The translations under genes were made by a program, and so were the position numbers. Of a stretch of 64,000 nucleotides of DNA, positions 1 to 5,791 are shown in pieces (position 1 is the first letter of the stretch; every line of letters starts with the position of its first letter). Source of the stretch: Deltaproteobacteria bacterium (GTDB lineage Bacteria; Myxococcota; JACRCW01); NCBI GenBank assembly GCA_016218805.1, contig JACRCW010000065.1, positions 1 through 64,000 on the forward strand, given 5' to 3'. The notes under the pieces are model-generated. The model was not told the DNA's origin. It did no database searches and saw only the letters and a program-made list of their open reading frames with translations.

Positions 1-31
1 ACGTCGCTGCGCTGCGCTCCGTCGTCGAGGG

Positions 32-78
32 CCGCCCCCCAAGGGGGGCGGGTACGCATGCACGCAGAGCGTGCATGC
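32..78. repeat. Double hairpin at the left edge
   Basis: Two adjacent perfect hairpins: a C-tract/G-tract stem at 32-51 and a 10-bp stem with an AGA loop at 56-78. The arrangement (G/C-tract hairpin followed by a GCATGC-type hairpin) resembles the REP-like elements at 447, 10223 and 13041, so it may be a diverged member of that family. It precedes the first tRNA-like sequence and could also end a transcript arriving from the left. Confidence 0.45.
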
Positions 79-83
79 AGTTC

Positions 84-161
84 GGTCGGGGCATTCGTGG
101 AACAGATGCCGGCTCAGACTTGGATCCGCCGCGGAAATGCCGGTTCAAGTCCGGCTGGTCA
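84..161 (+). tRNA. Degenerate tRNA-like sequence (possibly class II Leu)
   Basis: A perfect T arm (GCCGG-TTCAAGT-CCGGC, 138-154) is followed by CCA-like bases. Upstream, a weak anticodon stem around CTCAGAC would give CAG (Leu), with a short TCCG/CGGA variable hairpin as in class II tRNAs. No convincing 7-bp acceptor stem could be paired, so this is either a decayed gene or one whose ends I have misplaced. It is the first member of the array. Confidence 0.35.
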
Positions 162-179
162 CCCCAGTTTTGTCGTCGT

Positions 180-252
180 GGTCCCGAACGCCCCTGGTGG
201 GGCGGCCATCCTGTCACGGTGGTGAGGGCGGGTTCGAATCCCCCCGGGATCG
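180..252 (+). tRNA. tRNA-Asp(GTC)
   Basis: Full cloverleaf. Acceptor GGTCCCG/CGGGATC (one G-U), D stem GCCC/GGGC, anticodon stem CCATC/GGTGG with loop CTGTCAC (anticodon GTC), and T loop TTCGAAT with one mismatch in the T stem. No CCA is encoded. It sits 4 nt before tRNA-Phe, typical of a processed array. Confidence 0.85.
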
Positions 253-256
253 TGAT

Positions 257-329
257 GGGTCGCGAGCCGGTCTGGTGATGGCAACCGGTTGAAGCCCGGT
301 CCAACCTGGTTCGATTCCAGGGCGTCCCA
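257..329 (+). tRNA. tRNA-Phe(GAA)
   Basis: Acceptor GGGTCGC/GCGTCCC with one T-T mismatch, D stem GCCG/TGGC, perfect anticodon stem ACCGG/CCGGT with loop TTGAAGC (anticodon GAA), perfect T arm CCTGG-TTCGATT-CCAGG, discriminator A. No encoded CCA. Confidence 0.85.
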
Positions 330-336
330 TGTTTCC

Positions 337-407
337 GGGCCTGCAGCTCCATGGTGGAGCATCCGCCCTGCAAGCGGAAGGCGAGGGTTCGATTCCCTCC
401 GGGTCCA
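337..407 (+). tRNA. tRNA-Ala(TGC), odd anticodon loop
   Basis: Acceptor GGGCCTG/CGGGTCC pairs fully with G-U pairs. D stem GCTCC/GGAGC, anticodon stem TCCGC/GCGGA, T arm GAGGG/CCCTC. The loop CCTGCAA reads TGC (Ala) but has C instead of T at position 33. A one-base register shift would read GCA (Cys) with the usual T33, so the identity is uncertain. The D loop is short and the whole gene is only 71 nt. Confidence 0.7.
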
Positions 408-446
408 ATTCACGTGGTTTACGGCGTCGGCACGCACGGGTGGGTT

Positions 447-507
447 GCCTCCCCCCATGTTGGGGGGAGGCCGGCCGATGCGGAGCATCGGCCGGGTGGG
501 GGGAGGC
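447..507. repeat. REP-like double-hairpin element, copy 1
   Basis: A CCTCCCCCC/GGGGGGAGG hairpin is followed by a GGCCGATG-CGGAG-CATCGGCC hairpin and then GGGTGGGGGGAGGC. The same layout recurs at 10223-10284 and 13041-13096, with compensatory changes that keep the second stem paired (GGCCGATG/CATCGGCC here, GGCGATG/CATCGCC and GGCCATG/CATGGCC elsewhere). It is inserted between tRNA genes of the array. Confidence 0.8.
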
Positions 508-535
508 GCCAGCGCGCCGGCCCACGCATGTTCAC

Positions 536-610
536 GCCCGCGAGGCTCAACAGACGAGCGCCCGGCTCCGAACCGGGAGGGTGCAGGTGCAAGTCCTGCC
601 GCGGGTACCA
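536..610 (+). tRNA. tRNA-Arg(CCG), CCA encoded
   Basis: Acceptor GCCCGCG/CGCGGGT with a terminal G-U, D stem GCTC/GAGC, perfect anticodon stem CCCGG/CCGGG with loop CTCCGAA (anticodon CCG), T arm GCAGG/CCTGC with the unusual T loop TGCAAGT instead of TTCnAnT. Discriminator A607 is followed by CCA at 608-610. Confidence 0.85.
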
Positions 611-614
611 GCGA

Positions 615-687
615 TCTCCCGTCGTTCAACGGACGAGGACACCGGGCGGCGAACCCGGAAATGGAGGTTCGATTCCTCCCGGGAGGA
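615..687 (+). tRNA. tRNA-Arg(GCG), odd position 33
   Basis: Acceptor TCTCCCG/CGGGAGG (one T-G), D stem TCGT/ACGA, perfect anticodon stem CCGGG/CCCGG, T arm GGAGG-TTCGATT-CCTCC. The loop CGGCGAA reads GCG (Arg) but position 33, normally invariant T, is G. The GCG anticodon is itself rare, because bacteria usually read CGN with ACG (inosine). Confidence 0.75.
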
Positions 688-699
688 ACTTGTTGTTGA

Positions 700-770
700 C
701 GCGGGTTGGTCCGGCGATCCGGTGGGCCTCATACACCCAACCGAGCGTGGTTCGACTCCACGACCCGCCA
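700..770 (+). tRNA. Initiator-like tRNA-Met(CAT)
   Basis: The acceptor starts CGCGGGT as bacterial initiator tRNAs do and pairs with ACCCGCC except at the first pair, which is a C-C mismatch (initiators normally have C-A). The anticodon region carries GGG/CCC pairs, the initiator signature, around CTCATAC, but with an extra C-A opposition next to the loop. T arm CGTGG-TTCGACT-CCACG. It looks like a diverged fMet tRNA. Confidence 0.7.
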
Positions 771-789
771 ATTCAATTCGGCGATATTC

Positions 790-862
790 GCCGGGCGTGC
801 CGCCTGGGGGCGGCTCCGGTGTCACATACCGGCTCGGCAGGGTTCGATCCCCTGGCCCGGCA
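790..862 (+). tRNA. tRNA-Val(CAC)
   Basis: Perfect acceptor GCCGGGC/GCCCGGC, D stem GCCG/CGGC, perfect anticodon stem CCGGT/ACCGG with loop GTCACAT (anticodon CAC), perfect T arm CAGGG-TTCGATC-CCCTG, discriminator A. No encoded CCA. Confidence 0.88.
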
Positions 863-877
863 TTTCACGCAACATGT

Positions 878-956
878 CCACTGGTAGCCCAACCCTGGTA
901 GAGGCAGCGGTCTCAGAAGCCGTCCAGTGAGGGTTCGAATCCCTCCCGGTGGACCA
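878..956 (+). tRNA. tRNA-Leu(CAG) with short variable region, CCA encoded
   Basis: Acceptor CCACTGG/CCGGTGG, D-arm-like GTAGCCCAA..GGTAGAGGC, anticodon stem GCGGT/GCCGT with loop CTCAGAA (CAG, Leu), T arm GAGGG-TTCGAAT-CCCTC, A then CCA. Leu tRNAs in bacteria are class II with a long variable arm; here only about five bases (CCAGT) separate the anticodon and T stems. The first of three consecutive Leu tRNAs built on one template. Confidence 0.82.
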
Positions 957-964
957 TCTTTCAC

Positions 965-1041
965 GTCGTCGTAGCCCAACGTCCGGTAGAGGCAGCAGGT
1001 CGAGAGCCTGCGCAGTGGGGGTTCGACTCCCCCCGGCGACA
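965..1041 (+). tRNA. tRNA-Leu(GAG) with short variable region
   Basis: Acceptor GTCGTCG/CGGCGAC, the same GTAGCCCAA..GGTAGAGGC D region as its neighbours, perfect anticodon stem GCAGG/CCTGC with loop TCGAGAG (GAG), short variable region GCAGT, T arm GGGGG-TTCGACT-CCCCC. Position 33 is C rather than T. Confidence 0.8.
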
Positions 1042-1046
1042 ACCGT

Positions 1047-1119
1047 GCCCCGGTAGCCCAACGGCAGAGGCAGCAGGCTCAAGTCCTGCACAGTGGGGGT
1101 TCAAATCCCTCGCGGGGCA
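1047..1119 (+). tRNA. tRNA-Leu(CAA) with short variable region
   Basis: Acceptor GCCCCGG/GCGGGGC (one G-G mismatch at the inner pair), perfect anticodon stem GCAGG/CCTGC with loop CTCAAGT (CAA), short variable region ACAGT, T arm GGGGG-TTCAAAT-CCCTC. Last tRNA before the HNH gene, 45 bp upstream of its start. Confidence 0.8.
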
Positions 1120-1163
1120 AATCAACCCATTTCGCACGCAAGTGCGGGAAAGGAGTCCGCGCC

Positions 1164-1730
1164 ATGTTCGCGGAGACGCTTGTGTTGGATCCCGGGTGGA
1201 CCCCGGTAGCCCGCATCAACTGGCAGCGGGCCGTGACGTTGCTGTGGGAAGGCAAGGTGGAGGTGATTGAAGAATACGAAGACCGCGTGGTGCGGAGCAT
1301 GACGCTAGAGATCCAGGTTCCCTCGGTGATCCGGTTCCTGCGCGGGCACATCGGCCGGAAGCGGGCCATCCGGTTCTCGCGGCAGAACGTGTTTGTACGT
1401 GACGGTGGCCGTTGCCAGTACTGCCGCGCGCGGGTGGCGCGGCCGGAGGCCACGTATGACCACGTGGTGCCGCGCGTGATGGGCGGCCGCACGTGCTGGG
1501 AGAACGTGGTGATTGCCTGCATGGCGTGCAACCAGCGCAAGGGTGGGCGCACGCCGGTGCAGGCGCGGATGCGCCTGGGCACCCTGCCGGTGAAGCCGGA
1601 CCGGTTGCCGGGAGGTCCGTCGTATTTCCTGACGTTCCAGCGCGGGATGCCGGAGAGCTGGCGCGCCTACCTGCGGGATGCGGTGGCGTCGCTGCACTAC
1701 TGGAATGACGAGCTGGAGCAGGATGCCTGA
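1164..1730 (+). CDS. HNH endonuclease embedded in the tRNA array
   Basis: A 188-residue protein of the common bacterial HNH nuclease family. The core shows CQYC (zinc knuckle) near residue 85, YDHVVPR (the catalytic His in the DH pair) near 100, a GG.T.WENVV segment and a second CMACN zinc pair, followed by a K-G-R-T basic patch. The N-terminal about 70 residues match the usual leader of this family (VLDPGWTPV, RAVTLL.EGKVEV). A good ribosome site (AAAGGAG, 8 nt before ATG) supports the start. tRNA genes lie on both sides on the same strand. HNH genes are often found inside mobile or phage-type tRNA arrays; whether this one cuts DNA, is a homing enzyme or is defensive cannot be told from sequence. 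Confidence 0.88.
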   Translation: MFAETLVLDPGWTPVARINWQRAVTLLWEGKVEVIEEYEDRVVRSMTLEIQVPSVIRFLRGHIGRKRAIRFSRQNVFVRDGGRCQYCRARVARPEATYDHVVPRVMGGRTCWENVVIACMACNQRKGGRTPVQARMRLGTLPVKPDRLPGGPSYFLTFQRGMPESWRAYLRDAVASLHYWNDELEQDA

Positions 1731-1770
1731 CGCAGTGTGAAACGCGCGGTGACATCGTCGCTGCGCGCCT

Positions 1771-1858
1771 GGAGGGTGTGCACGGCGGGGTCGCCGGCGC
1801 CGCCTCGAAAGCGGCGGGGCCGGGTTACCGGTCCGGGGTTCGAGTCCTCCGCCCTCCT
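1771..1858 (+). tRNA. tRNA-Ser(CGA), class II
   Basis: Acceptor GGAGGGT/GCCCTCC, anticodon stem GCCGC/GCGGC with loop CTCGAAA (CGA), long variable hairpin GGCCGG-GTTA-CCGGTC, T loop TTCGAGT. The discriminator is T rather than the usual G of Ser tRNAs. Unlike the Leu members, the Ser tRNAs here keep their long variable arms. Confidence 0.83.
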
Positions 1859-1874
1859 TTTGAAGTACCTACGC

Positions 1875-1959
1875 GGATGGTGAACGGCGTTGGACGCCGG
1901 CCCGGCTGGAACCCGGGTGGACCCCTGGTGGGTCCGGGGTTCGATTCCTCCACCATCCG
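1875..1959 (+). tRNA. tRNA-Ser(GGA), class II
   Basis: Perfect acceptor GGATGGT/ACCATCC, perfect anticodon stem CCCGG/CCGGG with loop CTGGAAC (GGA), long variable arm GGACCC-CTGGT-GGGTCC, T loop TTCGATT, discriminator G as expected for Ser. Confidence 0.87.
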
Positions 1960-2080
1960 TCGTCGAGGCGCCGGGAGGCGTTCCTTCGTAAGGGACGAAG
2001 ACGGATGGGCCGCGAGCCCGTCACCGTCAACGCTTTCCAACCGATCCTCGATAGCACCGCGGCGAATCACTGCCGCACCT
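1960..2080 (+). other. Spacer with a tRNA-Thr(CGT)-like anticodon hairpin
   Basis: Between two Ser tRNAs. A hairpin GTTCC-TTCGTAA-GGGAC (1980-1996) looks like an anticodon arm reading CGT (Thr), followed by a small GGGC-CGCGA-GCCC hairpin where a T arm would sit. No acceptor stem or canonical T loop was found, so this is at best a decayed tRNA. Confidence 0.25.
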
Positions 2081-2167
2081 GGAGAGCACACCGGGCGAGG
2101 CGCCCGGCCGGTCCGCTAAACCGTGAGGCCCGCACGCGGGTCGGGGGTTCGATTCCCCGGTTCTCCG
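2081..2167 (+). tRNA. tRNA-Ser(GCT), class II
   Basis: Acceptor GGAGAGC/GTTCTCC (one G-T), anticodon stem CGGT/ACCG with loop CCGCTAA (GCT; position 33 is C), long variable arm containing CCCGC-AC-GCGGG, T loop TTCGATT, discriminator G. Last conventional tRNA of the array. Confidence 0.8.
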
Positions 2168-2177
2168 TTCCACGCCA

Positions 2178-2315
2178 TTCCGAGGCGAAGACCAGGGTTC
2201 CTTCGGCTGATACCCCGTAGGTCGCGGGTTCGAATCCCGTCGGGTGCAGCGATGCGCCCGTAGCTCAGTCCGGCAGAGCAACGCACGGTCCCAGGTCATT
2301 CACCATCCTCGGATT
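2178..2315 (+). ncRNA. YrlA-like Y RNA (permuted tRNA mimic)
   Basis: Seen in order: an outer 5' strand with CCGAGG (2180-2185) and GACC-A-GGG (2190-2197); a T arm GCGGG-TTCGAAT-CCCGT (2224-2240); CGGGTGC (2241-2247), a six-base loop and GCGCCCG (2254-2260), which pair as an acceptor stem closed into a hairpin; TA plus a D arm GCTC..GAGC (2261-2279); then an outer 3' strand CCC-A-GGTC (2290-2297) and CCTCGG (2307-2312). The outer strands pair with each other (6 bp, internal loop, 4 bp, A-A, 3 bp). Family knowledge: bacterial Y RNAs of the YrlA type have a long stem bound by Rsr/Ro60 and a tRNA-like module in just this permuted order. The TROVE gene starts 46 bp downstream. The exact transcript ends are not known. 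Confidence 0.82.
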
Positions 2316-2360
2316 TCATCGTCGTCACGGCCCTTCCGGTTCTTACGCGCGAGGTGCGTC

Positions 2361-3881
2361 ATGTCCCGCAAGGCACTGGCAATGTTCGGCGCATCGGCAC
2401 GCTCGGTGTCCGCGCCCATCCGCAACCATGACGGTTACCCGGCCTGGGAGCGCCCGTTGGAGGAGCGCTACCTGCAGGCGCTGCTGTGCAACACGCTGGG
2501 GAACACGTTCTATGCATCCGCGTCCAACCTGCTGGCGGAGACACGTGCTGTGCACGCGGAGATGATGCTGGGGGACACGGCGTTTGCCGCCAAGGCAATC
2601 ATGTACGCGCGCATGCGCGGACTGATGCGCACGCAGCCGGTGTACGGGCTCGCGTCGCTGGCCGGCACGGACCTGGCGCGGTTCCGCGAGGCGTTTGACC
2701 GCGTGGTGCTGACGCCGGCGGACCTGGCGGACTTCACGACGATGGTGAAGGCCCAACGGCGCGGGGAGGGCGGCCGCGCGATCAAGTCCATCGCCGGGCG
2801 GCGGCTGCTGCGTCTGGATGAATACCGGGTGATCAAGTACGGCGCGGAGCGCGCGGACGGCGGGTACGCGCTGCGGGACCTGTTCCGCGTGCACCACCCG
2901 CGCGCGGGGCGCCGGTTGCCGCTGGTGGACTACCTGCTGGGCCGCGCGGATGCGGCGGCGCTGGCGGCTTTGCCGCAAATACGCGCGCTGGAGGACCTCA
3001 AGCGCGCGACTACGGACGAGGCGAAGGTTGAGGCGATCACGCGCGGGCGCCTGCCGGTCGAGGTGGCGTCGTCGTTCGCGGGATCCTCGCGCGCGGTGTG
3101 GAGCGCGATTGTGCCGCAGCTGCCGATGCTGGCGCTGGTGCGTCACCTGGCCACGCTGGAGCGTCACGGCGTTCTCGACGAGCACCGGGCGTTGCTGGAG
3201 TCGCGCTTCGGGGATGCGCGCGCGGTGCAGCGCAGCCGGGTGCTGCCGTTCCGGTTCCTGGAGGCGTCGCGGCACGTGAAGAGCGCGTGGGCGCGGGACG
3301 CGTTGCGGGACGCGTTGGAGCACGCGTTTGGCGCGGTGCCGTCGCTGCACGGACGGACGGTGGTGTGCCTGGACCGGTCCGGCTCCATGGGCGCGTACAT
3401 CCAGCAAGCGGCCATCTTTGCACTGTGCGCGTTGAAGAAGGCGCGCGGTGATGGGCGGCTGTTGCTGTTTGACGACCGCCTGGACGAGTTGGCGCTGTCA
3501 CTGCGTGACTCCGTGCTCTCCCAGGCGGAGTCCATCCGGGTGCGCGGTGGCACCAACCACACGCTCGCCGTGGATGAGCTGCTGCGCACGCGGGAGCGCG
3601 TGGACTCGCTGGTGTACGTGACGGATGAGCAGCAGAACACGGGCTCGCCGCTGCTGGACCGGTTGGACGTGTACCGGCGGAAGGTGAACGCAGACGTGAA
3701 GGTGTTCATCGTGAACGTGGCGCCGTACGTGCAGTCGGTGGCGCCGCCGCACGAGAAGAAGACGTTCCACGTGTTCGGCTGGTCGGACGCAGTGTTGTCC
3801 TTCCTGGCCATGGCGAGCCGCGGTTTCGGTTCGCTGGTGGACGTGGTGCGCTCCGGCGCGTGGGACGTGGAGGTGAATTGA
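2361..3881 (+). CDS. rsr: Ro60-family RNA-binding protein (TROVE + vWA)
   Basis: 506 residues. The N-terminal two thirds have TROVE/HEAT-like features (PAWERPLEERYLQALLCNTL, then H.EMMLGDTAFAAKA..YAR). The C-terminal vWA domain carries an intact MIDAS, DRSGSM near residue 338, and later VTDEQQN. Ro60 proteins form a ring that binds misfolded RNA ends in the hole and Y RNA on the outside; bacterial Rsr works with the exonuclease PNPase in RNA maturation, decay and stress survival. ATG is chosen for its ribosome site (CGAGGTG, 6 nt) and because translation from further upstream would run through the Y RNA. No rtcB/rtcA/rtcR genes are visible in the window, so any RNA-repair partner would be elsewhere. 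Confidence 0.9.
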   Translation: MSRKALAMFGASARSVSAPIRNHDGYPAWERPLEERYLQALLCNTLGNTFYASASNLLAETRAVHAEMMLGDTAFAAKAIMYARMRGLMRTQPVYGLASLAGTDLARFREAFDRVVLTPADLADFTTMVKAQRRGEGGRAIKSIAGRRLLRLDEYRVIKYGAERADGGYALRDLFRVHHPRAGRRLPLVDYLLGRADAAALAALPQIRALEDLKRATTDEAKVEAITRGRLPVEVASSFAGSSRAVWSAIVPQLPMLALVRHLATLERHGVLDEHRALLESRFGDARAVQRSRVLPFRFLEASRHVKSAWARDALRDALEHAFGAVPSLHGRTVVCLDRSGSMGAYIQQAAIFALCALKKARGDGRLLLFDDRLDELALSLRDSVLSQAESIRVRGGTNHTLAVDELLRTRERVDSLVYVTDEQQNTGSPLLDRLDVYRRKVNADVKVFIVNVAPYVQSVAPPHEKKTFHVFGWSDAVLSFLAMASRGFGSLVDVVRSGAWDVEVN

Positions 3882-3893
3882 CTGAATTGACGT

Positions 3894-3970
3894 CCTGGGA
3901 GGGCGAGGCTTCTGCCGAGCCTGGTGAAGACGGGTTGCCGCAGGGCTCGCCGGAGGCTCGCCCTCCCAGG
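3894..3970. repeat. 17-bp inverted repeat element after the Ro60 gene
   Basis: Left arm CCTGGGAGGGCGAGGCT (3894-3910) and right arm at 3954-3970 pair with one mismatch across a 43-nt loop that itself contains GCCGAGCC and GGCTCGCC. It lies between the convergent ends of the Ro60 gene and the PAP2-Lgt gene and could act as a bidirectional terminator. The arrangement resembles a dispersed GGGAGGGCGAGGCT...AGCCTCGCCCTCCC family I recall from other high-GC genomes. Only one copy is in this window. Confidence 0.6.
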
Positions 3971-3985
3971 ATCTCCGCGGTGGGG

Positions 3986-5791
3986 TCACGCCAGGCGGCT
4001 GAAGCGGCGGTCACTCTCCGGGAAGTCCACGCCCAGCGCTGCACTCACCAGCACGCCCAGCAGCCCCGCCACCACAAGCCCGTGCCCGTCCCAGTTGGGG
4101 AACGCGGGTGCCGCGGGCCCCGGCACGCACGTCATCAACGCACCGCCCACCACCGTGCCGATGGCGACCCACTGGTACAAGCGCAGGCCGCGGTACTCGG
4201 GCGTCTGCGGCTCGCCGCGCAGTGATTCCTCCACGAACCGTCCGATGCCGGTCATCACCAGGTAGATACCGCAAAGAAACGGCAGCGGGACATGCAGGGA
4301 CCACAGCCGCGCCACGACAAGAAACACGGGTGCGTTCCACAGGATGCTGTACAGCGGTGTTGCGTGGATGGGCACGCCACCCAGCGCGGACAGCCGCACC
4401 ACCCGGGACCGCGGGTGCGTGCAGCGGATGCCCAGCTGTGCCGGCGCTGCGCGGCCGTGACAACAGCCCTGCACCAGGCAGCGGACCCGGCCCCACGCCT
4501 GCACCAGGGGCGCACCGACGGCGTAGGCGCCCAGGATCATCCAGCCGTTGGTCCCCCACAGCGGCGCGGTCACCGCGCCGATCATGATCCCCAGCACGCC
4601 GCCGTAGAAGCCGTACGGCCGCATGAGCTGGTGGCTGCCCTCAATGATCTGCGCCCACGCGCCGGCGGTGAACAGGCCACAGCACGCGGCCCACGCAATG
4701 GCGGGCGCGTGCTCCACGCCCAGCAGCGCGTGCGCGAGCGCAACGGTGAGGAACGTGCCGATGCCGGCGTACGCGCCGTGGTTGATGATCCGCACCGGCC
4801 CAAACCGCCATTCGTGCCAGCTGTTGGCGACGCGCTCCGTGGTGGCGCGTAACAACTCCCAAACGGATGGGTAGCGGATGATGGCCGCGCCCACCGCCAC
4901 GCCTGCGAGAATGTCCGCGACGGTGTGCATCCCCGTGAGCGAGCAAGCCGCGGCGACCGCGGCGGCCCACGCCCACGCGAGCCACGCGAACGCACGCGGG
5001 AGGGCGGCGGCGCAGAGCATGGCCCAGACGACGTGGAAGGACGGGAACGCGGCGGCGGGGCTGTCCCACGCGCGCTCCATGGCAAGCAACCCGCCCAGCG
5101 GATCATTGACGTTGAACGGGCGCGGGACCGCGCAGACGGGGAGCGCGAGGTGCAGGGGAAACACCACTGCCATGGCAATCCACCCACGGAGTTGGAACGC
5201 GCGCAGGTCGCCGCGGGTCCGCACCAGCCACGGGGTTGCCAGCGCGACGACGTACGCGCTCGCGTACACGGGTTCCGCCCACGCGAACACGGGCCACGCG
5301 GCTTCGCCCGGGAGCGCAAGCATCACGGCGTCCGGCGCAGGGCCCAGCGCAACGATGAGTTCATACGCGGCCAGCCACGGCAGCAATACGTTGATCCACA
5401 TGGCGGCGCGCTCCCTGGCGGCCAGCGGCGCGGCACCGGGCGCAAGCGGTGCCAACAGCGGTGCGGCGGGCAGCGGGAGGCGCCCGCGTTCCCATCCCCA
5501 CACCAGCGCGGCCGACGCGGCAGCGAGCACGGGCGTGACCAGGTAGAGCCCCGCGCTGGACCGCGCCAGGATGCTGCCTCCGCCGACGAGAAACACCGCA
5601 CCGGCATGGAGCGGATGAGCCACTGCGCCGGGGCGCAGCGCCCACAGCAACGCGCCGGCAATCACCGCAACGGCGCCGGCCGCATCGGGCAGCGGGATGG
5701 GCAGGTGGACCACGCCGGGGACCGCCAGTGCCCAGGCCGCGCACCCGGCCACGGACAGCGCGGACAGCAGGAGCGTGCGCATCACGGCCAT
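3986..5791 (-). CDS. PAP2 phosphatase - Lgt-like fusion membrane protein
   Basis: 601 residues, strongly hydrophobic throughout. The first half has a PAP2 lipid-phosphatase domain: PSFHVVWAM near residue 250 and GMHTVADILAG near 287 (the two His motifs). The second half resembles prolipoprotein diacylglyceryl transferase: GCCHGR near 442, HATPLYS near 477, and GRFVEESLRGEPQTPEYRG near 517-536, the conserved Lgt C-terminal block. Lgt transfers diacylglycerol from phosphatidylglycerol to lipoprotein Cys; PAP2 enzymes dephosphorylate lipid phosphates, so the fusion may act on related lipid substrates. The start overlaps the stop of the upstream gene by 10 bp (an alternative Met at 5782 overlaps by one base), implying translational coupling. 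Confidence 0.82.
   Translation of the reverse strand: MAVMRTLLLSALSVAGCAAWALAVPGVVHLPIPLPDAAGAVAVIAGALLWALRPGAVAHPLHAGAVFLVGGGSILARSSAGLYLVTPVLAAASAALVWGWERGRLPLPAAPLLAPLAPGAAPLAARERAAMWINVLLPWLAAYELIVALGPAPDAVMLALPGEAAWPVFAWAEPVYASAYVVALATPWLVRTRGDLRAFQLRGWIAMAVVFPLHLALPVCAVPRPFNVNDPLGGLLAMERAWDSPAAAFPSFHVVWAMLCAAALPRAFAWLAWAWAAAVAAACSLTGMHTVADILAGVAVGAAIIRYPSVWELLRATTERVANSWHEWRFGPVRIINHGAYAGIGTFLTVALAHALLGVEHAPAIAWAACCGLFTAGAWAQIIEGSHQLMRPYGFYGGVLGIMIGAVTAPLWGTNGWMILGAYAVGAPLVQAWGRVRCLVQGCCHGRAAPAQLGIRCTHPRSRVVRLSALGGVPIHATPLYSILWNAPVFLVVARLWSLHVPLPFLCGIYLVMTGIGRFVEESLRGEPQTPEYRGLRLYQWVAIGTVVGGALMTCVPGPAAPAFPNWDGHGLVVAGLLGVLVSAALGVDFPESDRRFSRLA

Noticed and set aside
2186..2285. A truncated tRNA-Ile(GAT) 3' half followed by an unrelated tRNA 5' half
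   Set aside because: The acceptor strands of the two halves pair with each other and the flanks form an outer stem, so a single permuted RNA (Y RNA) explains everything better.
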